From: Gigaspora margarita
Lineage: Eukaryota > Glomeromycota > Glomeromycetes > Diversisporales > Gigasporaceae
Direction of reading: 5' to 3'
Length of the DNA stretch: 64,000 bases
Assembly (NCBI GenBank): GCA_009809945.1
Contig: WTPW01001163.1
Coordinates: forward strand, 167,318-231,317
The notes below the pieces were generated by a model, which was given only the letters and a program-made list of their open reading frames with translations, made no database searches and was not told where the DNA came from. Position 1 is the first letter of the stretch. Every line of letters starts with the position of its first letter. The translations under genes and the position numbers were made by a program. Shown here piece by piece: positions 12,409 through 25,600 of this stretch.

Positions 12409-13130
12409 TCATGGATCTCAATATCTAAAACTAATTTAGAAAGACTATTAATATCGTGATCTTGCTTGACTTCTTTATCTTTTGTCTCCTTAACATTTTT
12501 TCTTTCAAAGACTTGATTGAAGAAACCTATAAAATTTTTATTGGTTTTTATTTATTGATTCGAGGATTGTTAATTTAAAATACTTACTCAAATCCCTCAT
12601 ACTATAATCTGTTGTTGATTGATCATTATCATTTTTAGGCATGTTATTCTTTAAATTTTTGTGTAATAAGTGATTATAAATTTCTATTTGTATATATTGC
12701 TTGTGAGTGATTTTTTTATTTGGATCGATGCTTAATTGTTCCAACATCTCTTTTCTAATATCTTCGGCATCTATAACAAATTCTTTATCTTTGAACCAAT
12801 TAGACAGAGTGACTGAAATTTCTTTAATACTTGGTCATTCTTCAGGTTTTTTACTAATACATTTCTCTGCTAATTCATAATAACGTTGTGGTAAAGCTCC
12901 TGAACGCAATGCAGATAGAATGTCATCCATCTCATATGGTGGAGGTTTATTAAAAAAAAATTCCAACATCAATAACCCAAGGTAAATATATCATAATACT
13001 TAGGATCAGTTTCACCAAAATTAACTTCGGGAGCGATAAATTCGCCAATTTTGAGTTTGAAATTTCCAATCACAAAGACAGAATATTTTTCTCTATCATT
13101 CAAAAATGAACAATTTAAACTTTGCATATC
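12409..13130 (-). pseudogene. Protein kinase C-lobe relic
   Basis: On the minus strand I read ..GEFIAPEVNFGE-D-KYYDIFTLGY.., the APE region of a protein kinase activation segment followed by the DIFTLG helix. Then come NKPPPYEMDDILSALRSGALPQ and YYELAEKCISKKPEE-PSIKEI, a typical C-lobe with the usual R-P-S-I replaced by TGA-P-S-I (CGA to TGA). Just after LGY a one-T deletion breaks the frame. Downstream is a charged tail (12747-12538) and a possible last exon at about 12520-12409. The N-lobe and catalytic loop are not visible. Resembles the expanded serine/threonine/tyrosine-kinase-like families of Glomeromycotina; not functional. Confidence 0.65.
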
Positions 13131-13429
13131 ACATATTGTTTAATTTGATTTGGAAAAATTATGCTGAGCAAATTTAGTTTAATATTTCTCCATATGGAAA
13201 AAATTAAATTTGATTGATTACATAAAATTAATTTTACGAAACTCACATGGTGTCACATTATATAATAATTGCAAGATACATAGATAGATATTCGTAAAAA
13301 AAATTATAAAAATGCCAATACTTCTAACAACAATACAAACAAATTAGTTTTTTTGAGAAATTTTTATCGTAATGCATCTAACCATGCTTTGATTCAACAA
13401 AATGTATCAGAAGATGTTTATACTAAAAA

Positions 13430-14104
13430 TAAAAGTTTACCGAAGCAGAAAAATTATTTCTCGAAAAACTTCTAGCAAAATATAAAAATAAAGCTTTAGT
13501 TAATTTTATAAATAATACAAGAGTAACAGACCAGCCAAATTCAACAGTCTCTACTAAAATTGTCAAACCTACTAAACCTACTAAAAAAAAAAAATACCTT
13601 GATCCCCTAATTCTTTTATCTATATCGAAAAGATAAACAATACCAAATTATTGCAAAATTTCCTGGAATAAAAAATAATGATGTCTCAAAAAAATTGGAG
13701 AACTGTGGGCTAATGAATCACTAGAAGTCCACAATTTATATCAAGATATGGCTAGGAAATTGAAAGAATAGCATATGAGAAATAATCCAGATTATAAATA
13801 TAGACCTCGTAAACCACATGAGAAAAAAAGAAACACAAAAAGAGATACATGTTTAACACCCAACAAACGAATCATCTTATCACAAAACAACCAATCTATT
13901 ACTAAACCGGAATTAGAACCAAAATCTGAATCAAAAGATAAACCTGAACAATCTAAAGAAAACAATGATATTAAAGATAAAAATGATATCGAACAAGAGT
14001 TTATTGAAAATAAATCTGATAACGAAGTCATTAATCTAGAAACACTAATTATAACAATAGGAATTCCAACCGAATATGATATTATGTATTTATTTTTTAA
14101 TTAA
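13430..14104 (+). pseudogene. MATA-HMG-like HMG-box protein, frameshifted
   Basis: From about 13610, ..NSFI-LYRKDKQYQIIAKFP.. leads into ..DVSKKIGELWANE.. and ..LYQDMARKLKE, the three-helix HMG box of fungal MATA-HMG proteins, which bind DNA in the minor groove. After a TAG at 13769 comes the basic extension HMRNNPDYKYRPRKPHEKKR, typical of the family. The reading frame changes inside an A run at about 13688-13694. The remainder (13775-14104) is an acidic, lysine-rich tail of low complexity. Upstream, ..TEAEKLFLEKLLAKYKNK.. at about 13440 belongs to the same relic in another frame. MATA-HMG genes are greatly expanded in Rhizophagus, which fits. The family call is strong; the copy is broken. 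Confidence 0.72.
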
Positions 14105-15770
<1,666 letters not shown>

Positions 15771-17796
15771 AACTAAACACTACCAAATGTTCAAGAATCA
15801 AGCACTAGAATTTTACCTAAAAAGAACATCCTAAAAGTTGGATGTTTTTAAAGTTGAAAATGTTTCAACTTAGAGCAAAAGACATTTGAATATGCTAAAA
15901 ACATTTTACTAGAAGATTAATTTTGGTGCCTATATGCGATCCTGACATAGGATCATTCAATAAGCATTATATTTTTTTTTGTTATTTTATAACAATTACC
16001 AAAATATATTTCAAAGTTTAAACGTTTATTGTTTGAGCTTGGTTATAGAAGATCCTGATTTTGAATGAAGCATGGTTGGTGCTTATCATGTGTCCCTGAC
16101 ACAGTAACAAAGTGGACAACCAGAAATAAGTTGTTGCTTGCATATGGAAATGTGATTGTAATTAATTTATTTGTTTTAATATTTATTATAAATATTGAAT
16201 ATAACTATTGTTTTGATGAAGGAATTAGAGTTTTGTTATCATTAGATGCTGCTATGGAATTTAATAAAACAAATAAATTTTTTATACTTGAAATTACTGG
16301 ATGGTGTATGAAGAATATTTTATTTCCAAAAGCTTCAGCTAGCAAGAGTCAAGATTATAAAGTTATGGGTCTTGTTGTGATCCTAATGTCGCAACAAAGT
16401 GGACAATAATGTTTCAACTTAGGGCAAAAGCAAATGAATATGCGATTGAATGGTCTCTTAGTTGAACGGAACAAAATATGATTGCATGAAACATTCCAAC
16501 TTAGATCAGTTATTCCAACTTAACTTTGGATTTAAAATTTAAACAAATTAGAAATATTCTTTTATTTTTAAAATATATACAATTTTAAAAGAAACAAAAC
16601 ATGATGAACAGATAAAGAACCAAATTATGCAAAAGTATAATAAAAAAGTTTCTCGACTAGGGCAATTTTATTAGATTATTCTTGTCGAGAAAATTTTCTT
16701 GTAAAAAAATATAAATAATATTTTATTGATATAATAAATGATGTGAATACATAGTATATCATGCTAACCTTTTTGATATCCTTTTCTACGGATCCCTATA
16801 AGAAAATTGGACCAGATTGGCACAGGTTGCATCCGACGAAGACGAAAATGAAAAAATGATGTAAAATCAAAATAAGATTACATGACCAATAAAAATTTGT
16901 CAAGCGAGATGATTATTGCTCGTTTTAGCAATTATTTTTCTTCAATTTTGAAATAACTAATAATTTCTTATACGGTATTTGAAATATTTAATCCTGTATG
17001 ATTATAGAGAAAATTTTTTTATAACGCGATTTTGATGCACTTGTGATTTTGTGAATCGTGACAAATTTAATAACTAAAGTAAATAATTTAAAACTTTCAC
17101 AACAATCGAATTGTCAATTTGATTGAGATGTAAATCTGGTATTACATGAAAATTTGGTGCCCTTCTAATAGTTTTGGCTCATAATATGAGCCAAAGCATA
17201 TTATTTGCTTTGTTGATATTAATGAAAATTTGTACTAAAACATCAATATTAAGTCTATATTATTGATTAATTTCGATTTGCTTATTTCTTACTTTAATAC
17301 TAGTGAGAAGAAACCAATTATTTTAGTAAAGAATATACTTGTGACTATCTTACAAAAAAATACTGAACTTTCGAAACATGATTGGAATTGTAAAACTGTA
17401 AAAAACTGATATTAATAAATTAAGAACTCATAAAATGATTTTGGAGGAAAAGAAAAAGAATTTGACAAATTATTTTTTGTATTTTTTTATTATGTATACT
17501 TCTAGTATCTTCTTGCAAAAAATTTCATAGTTTCAATTTTTATAGTTTAAATTAAATTCTAGAAATTTTTTTTTAAATTACAAGTACCCAACTAACTAAC
17601 AATGACCAATTTCCTTTTCAGTATTTATTCTCTAAATTATCTGATTGGCTTAATAGTAAAATCAACACAATATCCTTTTTAGAATTAATTTTCTAAATTA
17701 TTTGATTGGTTTCGATCACAAAAGACATTTATTTAATGTCACATGGTGTTGTTGAGTCACAGATAATCTTTTTTTTTTTTAAACTGAAAAGTATCA
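15771..17796. other. Intergenic, no recognised gene
   Basis: A 114-codon ORF at 16065-16409 contains repeated DNA motifs (AACAAAGTGGACAA at both ends) rather than any known domain, so I do not call it a gene. A 21-bp palindrome (TTGGCTCATA and its complement) lies near 17175. Confidence 0.45.
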
Positions 17797-17874
17797 CAAC
17801 TGAACTGAATCATACACTTTCCATAAAGCCACTTAACTACTAGCACTGAACTGAATCATACACTTTCCATAAAG
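17797..17874. repeat. Direct repeat of about 31 bp
   Basis: ACTGAACTGAATCATACACT followed by TTCCATAAAG occurs twice, about 47 bp apart. TAAAGCCACTTAACTA also recurs at about 17825 and 17937. Non-coding. Confidence 0.7.
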
Positions 17875-17989
17875 TACCTAAATTAAAGCAAAGATGTACT
17901 TGCAATTTATTTGGAAGAACATTAAAAGAGCACTATAAAGCCACTTAACTACCAGCCTCTATCTGTTTTTCATCTTTCATTTGTCTCCT

Positions 17990-18850
17990 ACTAATTTTTT
18001 TTTCTTTCGTAGGCCTCTGGCGAATTCGAAATGGCGTTGAGAAATTGAGATCCGGGTCTAGACAGGGATTTAAATAAGTACTGGTCTCTAGTTTTGTTCT
18101 TTTTGCCTTTTTTCATTTCTTCTTACTAATTTTTTTCTTCTTTTGTAGGTTTTTGGTGAATGTGAAATGGCATGGGAATTGGCATCCAGAAAATAGGCTG
18201 GGCTTAGATAAGTATCATTTGTTCTTTTTTTTTGTTTCTTCTTTTATAGGTCCCTAGTGATATGAATGGTGTTGAGAAATTGAGATCCAAGATATTTAGA
18301 TAAGTACCAGTCTCTAAATTCGTTCTTTTTGCCTTTTTTTCGTTTCTTCTTACTAATTTTTTCTATTTTTGTAGGTCACCGGTGAAAATGAAGTGGTGTT
18401 GGGGAATTGGGATTAGAGAGCTAGACTAGGACTTATCAATGGGCATGTTTAGTCACAGCATCCCTTTTGTTAATATCTATCTTAATATGTGAAATTGCGT
18501 AAAAAATTAGAATCCAGAAAATAGACTAGGATATAGATTAGTCCATGTCTTTAATTTCGTTCTTACCTTTATTCATTTCTTCTTGCTTATTTTTTCTTCT
18601 TTTGTAGGTTTCTGGTAAATGTAAAATGACATTAGGGAATTAGGATCTGTGAATTAGGATGGGATTTAAATATGTACCAGTTTCTAGTTTCATCTTTTGT
18701 TTTTTCTTTGTCTCTTGTTTATTTTTCTTGTTACTAATTTTTCATTTTTGTAGGTTTTTGAAAGCATTGTGGAACTAGAAATGGAATACATATAAGTACC
18801 CTGGTTTTATTTCTTTTTGTTTTTCTTTCTTATCACTAATTTTTTTTTGG
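17990..18850 (+). repeat. Seven degenerate tandem repeats of about 120 bp with intron-like boundaries
   Basis: Each unit has a pyrimidine-rich stretch (CTTCTTACTAATTTTT..), then (T)TTTGTAG|GT, then about 65-75 bp of moderately GC-rich sequence (GGTGAAT-TGAAATGGC and GAATT-G-ATCC), then GATAAGTA. Copies begin near 18010, 18147, 18246, 18371, 18480, 18604 and 18748. The TTTGTAG and AAGTA ends look like plus-strand 3' and 5' splice sites around exon-sized modules, but modules differ in length and hold stops. Treated as a satellite-like tandem array. Confidence 0.7.
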
Positions 18851-18971
18851 CTTGGAATCTCATATTTAACCAAACTTATTAGCATATGAAAGATGTCCAG
18901 TTTGCCAGTCTCCCAGAGCCAGCAATATTTGGCGTAATAAATGTGATTCTGAATGCTTATAAAGTTTCGAC

Positions 18972-19042
18972 TAGAGATGTGACCCGTTATTCACTATTTT
19001 ATTAATAAATTTCGATTCAGTGAATAACAGGTCATATCTCTA
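18972..19042. mobile_element. 71-bp mini-MITE
   Basis: Arms TAGAGATGTGACCCGTTATTC and TGAATAACAGGTCATATCTCTA pair over about 20 bp. A related 72-bp element lies at 44373-44444. No clear target duplication. Confidence 0.6.
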
Positions 19043-19485
19043 AGCAAGAGCAAAAGTAAGATTATGAGCATATACGTAGTATATTATAAAATGCGATCAA
19101 TTTTGTGAAACAAAAAATCACTTTTCTTAGTAATTTTTTGCTTCAAATAGATTATAACAACAAATAAACTGAAGCTCAAATACAAATTTGGCAAATTTAT
19201 GTTTCACAATTATAAACGAGCTTTTTTATTGTAGTAACAATAAAATAATACGATACTAACTAAATAAAGAAGAAAATAAAAAAAAATTCGAGCATAACAA
19301 CGAATAAATAAAAAATAAAAATAAATAAAAATAAATAAAAAAAGAAAAAAAGAAAAAAATAACAAAAATTAAATAAATAAAAAGTGAACCAAAAATAAAA
19401 AGTCAAGAACAAGCAACTATTTTACATTATAGTCTCACACTAGTGTATGCCTCCCCTTAGACAAACTTATATTGGTTCCTCAGAG

Positions 19486-19501
19486 TTATTGACAAGTGCG
19501 C
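19486..19501 (-). CDS. Duplicate, alternative terminal exon
   Basis: The same organisation as the 19643 exon: AATAG|G followed by CGC ACT TGT CAA TAA, in the same phase, then the same 3' UTR sequence. The duplicated segments are about 19430-19520 and 19562-19665. Either could serve as the last exon; one may be a pseudo-exon. Confidence 0.5.
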
Positions 19502-19627
19502 CTATTAAAAATATATATTGTTAAATAAAATGTACAATTTAAAAATTAACAAATCATAATTATAGTCTCATACTAGAAATTCATGTGTATGCCTCCTCTT
19601 AGACAAACTTATATTGGTTCCTCGGTG

Positions 19628-19643
19628 TTATTGACAAGTACGA
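19628..19643 (-). CDS. Terminal coding exon with stop
   Basis: Minus-strand 3' site ATTATTAATAG|T, then four codons ending Thr-Cys-Gln and TAA at 19630-19628. The exon continues as 3' UTR (CCGAGGAACCAATATAAGTT..). The Cys is the sixth of the last domain. The intron before it is 83 nt. A second copy of this exon lies 142 bp downstream. Confidence 0.65.
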
Positions 19644-22600
19644 CTATTAATAATATATATTGTTAGATATAGAAGATATATAATTTATAAATCAAATAAA
19701 AATAAATATCATAAAGCTTATATTTACTTTCTAATAATATGACAGAGGCATTTGTTAAAATATAATTTTAAAATTAATATAATTATGGAACGCATATTTT
19801 AAAAATAATAAAACTTATACGTACTTGCTAATAATGTGACAAAAATATTTGTTATAATATTTATTACATGCATATTTCAGTATTTAAAATTATCGTGCAA
19901 ACTCATATGATCATGAAAAAATTTCTTATTGTTATTTTTTCTATGTCATTATGTAATCACAACAATCCCAAATTAAAACTCAGTTGGCCAATCACAACTT
20001 TTAAATTATGATCATAATTGCACGATAACATCGATATTGGATCATGCGATGATAAATCATGAAATTTGTTCTGTTAGAACAAATGATTGGTCGAAACGTG
20101 CTGCTACGCGGCACGTGTCAGCCAATCATTTGCTCTGACAAAACAAATTTCATGATATTAATCGTTGCATGACCAATATCTTATAAATAATATTTTTAAG
20201 ATAATATTAAAAGAAGCATATTTATTTACCACCCGGTGTGAGACAATATCGTATAACTTCGTTAAACCTACCGCGCAGCATTGTACACAATATCCGACTT
20301 TTTGCATGATTAAAAATTATATCGCATGTTTTTGATATTACATGATTTCATAAATAGTATTCTCCACATCATTTGTCACATACAGTGCTAGATGCAGCAC
20401 TGTACAACAAAATGGCAAAACGTATTTTTTTTTAAGTAGAAAAAAATTCACCTGCATGGTAAATAAATTTTTTAAATAATGAAATTTATAATTACCAACT
20501 AAATAAATTGACAAGAGAAAATATTTATTATATAGCTATAGTTAGCATATCATAAAAGCTAAGTGAAAGTTTAATAACTATATACTTACGATCTAATAGA
20601 AATTATAAATAAATATTATTATCTAAAATAAATAAAATTTTAGAAACAAATATAATAAAGTTTATACTTACCCACTATTAATTTAATTGAAATATTTGTT
20701 TGAATATTGTAAAATAATATGTGAAAATCATAAATAATAATTTAAAAAATAATGTTTATATTTACGAGCTCATAATTTGATAGAAGCACATGTTAGACTA
20801 TTTATTGCATATTCTAAAAAAATTATCAAATAATGATTTAAAAAACTTATGATTTTTATATTTACCAGCTAATAGTTTTGCAAAAGCATTTGTTAAAATA
20901 AGAATAGTTAGATATAAAGATGGATAAGTTAAAATTATCAAATACTGTAGTAAATTTATATATAATTATATGCATACCATCTAGCAATTTGCAAGAAAAA
21001 ATTTATGATTAAATATGTAATTAAAACTAAAGTGAAAATTTAGAAAATGTACTTACTGGCTAATAAATCAATAATAAAAATGTATATAAGGTCATAAATA
21101 ACATGTATTAAAATTTATTAAAAATTTAAAAAGAATTATAATAAGGTTTATACTTACTCGCTAATAATTTAATAAAAGAAATAATATAAAAAAATTACTA
21201 AATAATATCATTTAAATTGTTAAATGAGCAACTTAGAAAAATGTGATAAAGCTAATAATTACTTGCTAAAAAATTAATAGAACCATTTTTTAAATATTTA
21301 TTAGATTCATATTTTAAAAACTTGTCAATAATAATTTGAAAACCAAATGTAATGAAGCTTATAATTACGAGCTAATAATTCAATTAAAGAAAAATATATA
21401 CGTATTATAAAGTTATAAATAATATTATTTAAAATAATCAAATGAATGTTTCGAAACAAATATAATAAGTTTATACTTACGTGCTAATAATTTAATAATA
21501 AAAATAATAAATACGATTGATTATAAAGTTATAACAGCATGTGGTATAATTTAAAATCAAATAAAAATTTAAAACTATATAATAAAGCTTATGCATACCA
21601 GCTAAAAGTTTGACAAGAGAAAATGTATTTTATAAACATTAATAACGTAATTTAAGAATTATTGAATTAAAATCTAAAAAAAATATACATATATAATGAA
21701 GCTTATACTTACTCACTAATAATCCAATAGGAGATAAGTTATAAATAAATTATTTAAAATCATCAATAAAAATTTAAACATAAATATACTAAAGCTTATA
21801 CTTACTCGCTAATAATTCAATAAAAGAAGGGGTGTTTCATAAATTTAAATAAATTTTAAACCAAATATGATAATGTATATATTTACTTGCTGATAAATTA
21901 ACAAAAAAAAATATGGTTATAATTTTATAGATAACATAAAAAAAAAAAAAATTAAAAAAAAAACATAAAAAAACCATACTTGCTAAAAATTTGACGACAT
22001 TTGTTAACCATTTTCAGTGAACTTTAAACAAATACAATATAATTTATACTTACGGCCTAACAAGTTGACAGAAGCATTCGTTAAAGTGCATATATTAAAA
22101 ATAATCAATAATAATTTAATAACAAACATAAAAATAGCTTATACTTACAAGCTAGTAGTTAAACAAACAAAAAAAAAGTGCATTAAAAGTTTGTAGAAAC
22201 ATATTTTAAGATCAATTTCAAAATACAGTAAATATAATAAAACTTACCCACTAATAATTTAACAAAAATTTTTGTTAAAAGATTTATTGAATGCATATTT
22301 TAAAGATAATTATGTTAAAAAGAATTTATTTATTTACCACCCAGAGTGAGATCTTACCACTAGTGTTACAAATCGTCAAAATTTTATAATCGATTAAGTA
22401 ATTATTTTTTTAGTCGACAAACTAGTTGCAACTAACTGATTAATTGTAAGATATAACTAATTGATCAATCGTTAGTAGCAACTGATTATTAAAAAATTAA
22501 TTAATTTTTCAATCGATAAGCAATTAATTCTTTAATCGACTAGTTGCAACTAATCAATTAGTTGATGTCTAAAAGGTTCAATCGATTAGTTGTCAACTAA

Positions 22601-25600
22601 CCAATAAATTTGCAATGTCGAGTGTAACAAAATTTTCTTACAAAATTTTATATATTACTTTGTTAAATCTACCGTATGGCGCTGCACACAGTATCTGGTG
22701 TGAACCGATTTTTACATAATGAAAATTAAAATCACATATATTTGATTTCACATAATTCTATAAATAATGTTCTCTACATTATTTGTCACGCATGGTGCTA
22801 GATGCAGTGCTATACTACAAGATGCTAAAATGCATTTTTTTCAAGCAGAAAAATTCACTTGGGTGATAAATAAAATTTTTAAAAATGAATTATACTTACC
22901 AACTAATAATTAACAAGAGAAAATACATATTATAAAGTTATAATTAACATAATATACAAATCAAATGAAATTTTAATAGCTAGATACTTACCGTCTAATA
23001 GAAGAAAAATATGTTATAAATTTATAATTAGCATGTCATAAAAATCAAGCGAAATTTTAATAACTATATACTTACCCACTAATAGAAGAAAATATGCGTT
23101 ATAAACAGTATTATTAAATTTTTGGAGACAAATATAATAAAGTTTATCGTAAATAATAATTTTAAAATAAAGTTTATATTTACTTGCTAATAATTTGATA
23201 AAAGCAAATGTTGTAATATTAATCAGATACATATTTTAAAAATTATCAAACAATGATTTTAAAACTTGTGATTCTTATATTTACCAGCTAATTATTTTAC
23301 ATAAGCAATTGTTAAAATATTTATTGAAAGTATATATTAAAAATAATAATTTTAAATTTATTTAATAATGAAATTTATACTTACCAACTTATAATTTGAC
23401 AAGAGAAATTATTTATTATAAAATTATAATCAAAACAAAAATCAAATGGAATTTTAATAATTATATACTTACGTTCTAATAGAAGAGATTATGCGTTAGA
23501 AATTTATTAATAGTATAATTTAAAACACAATAAAATTTTGGAGACAAATAAAATTTATGATTACCTGCTACTAATTTGATAGAAATATTTTTTAAATATT
23601 ATAAAATGCATTTTTGAAAATTTTAAAAAATAATTTGATAGAAACACATGTTGAAATATTTATCTGGTACATATTTTTAATAATGATTTTAAAAATTGTG
23701 ATTCTTATATTTACCAGCTAATAGTTTTACAAAATATGAATCGTTAGATACAAAAATAGATAATTTAAAATTATCAAATTGAAACAACAACAACAACAAC
23801 TTTAAAATAATTATAATAAAACCTATGCATACCAACTAGTAATTTGCAAGAAAAAATTTAGATTGAAGAATGATTAATAATTTAATTTAAAAATAAAGTG
23901 AAGTTTTAGAAACATGTACTTACTCACTAATAATTCAATAACAAAAATGCATATAAGGTTATAAATCAAAAATATAAAAAGAAATTTAATAGGCCTATAC
24001 TTACTCGCTAATAATTCAATAAAAGAAAATGATATCATAAAATTATAAATAATATTATTTAAAATCATAAATGAGAAACTTAGAACCAAATATAATAAAG
24101 CTGATAATTACTTGCTAATAAATTAATAGAAATATTTTTCAAATATTTATTAGATGCATATTTTTAAAATTATCAATAATAATTTGAAAACAAATATAAA
24201 GAAGCTTATAATTACGAGCTAATAATTCAATTAAAGAAAATATATATGTATTATAAAGTCATAAATATATTATTTAAAATCATCAAATGAATGTTTAGAA
24301 ACAATTAAAATAAAATTTATACTTACGAGCTAATAATTTAATAATAAAAAAAAAATACACATTATAATAGCATGTAACATAATTTTAAAGCAAATAACCA
24401 TTTTAAAAACATATAATAAAGCTTATGCATACCAGCTAAAAATTTTACAAGAGAAAATGTATTTTATAAAATAATTGATAACGTAATCTAATAATTATCA
24501 AATAAAAATCTAAAAGCAAATATAATGAAGCTTATACTTACATTCTAATAATTCAAAAGAGATTAAGTTACAAAAAATTATTTAAAATCAGAATGAAAAC
24601 TTAAAAATAAATATACTAAAGCCTATGCTTACGCTCTAATGATTCAATAGGAGATAGATATTATATAAAGTTCAGAAGTTATAAATAAAATTTAAAAATA
24701 AATATACTATAGCTTATACTTACTCGCTAATAATCCAATAAAAGATGATGTATATTATAAATTTATATTAAAATCAAATAAAATTTTAAAACAAATACAA
24801 TAAAGCTTATAAAGCTTATACTCACGACCTAATAATTCAATAAAAGAAAAATATGGTTATAAATGTATAAATAAAAACAAACGTAATAAAGCCTATACTT
24901 ACATGCTAAAAATTTGATAGAGATATTTATTAAAATATTTGTCAGTGAATTTTAAACAATATAGCTTATACTTACCTCCTAATAGGTTGACAGAAGTGTT
25001 TGTTAAAATGCATATGATAAAATATATATTGTTAGATAGATAATTTAAAAATCAATGAAAAACTTAAAACAAATACATTAAAGCATATATCTACCCACTA
25101 ATAATTCAACAAAAAAATATGCAGTATAAGTTTGTAGATAGTATATTTTAAGATTGGCAAAAATAATCTGAATATTAATATAAAGCTTATATTTACAGGC
25201 TAATAATTTAACAGAAGTATTAGTTAAAATATAATTTTAAACTAAATTTAATAAAGCTTATACTTACAGGCTAATAATTGGACAAAAAATATTTGTCAAA
25301 ATATTTATTGAATACGTATTTTAAAAATAATAATTTTAATTTATTTATATTAAAAGTAATTTATTTGTTTACCACCCAGAGTGAGATCTTACCACTTAGG
25401 TTAACAGATAAATTTGTAATATCGAGTGTAAAAAATTTTTTTTTACAAAATTTATATACTCATCCTCCTATATAATCACAACTTCTATATACACAGGTCG
25501 AATAAAAGTAATCAGAAAATATCATAGAAATATCAGATTCCTATTTTTGATGATTTTTGATGCCTATTGTGACAAACAACAGAGACATATCCAAGCTATC

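Noticed and set aside
16065..16409. 114-codon ORF
   Set aside because: Flanked and partly formed by a repeated non-coding motif (AACAAAGTGGACAA); no domain and no splice context.
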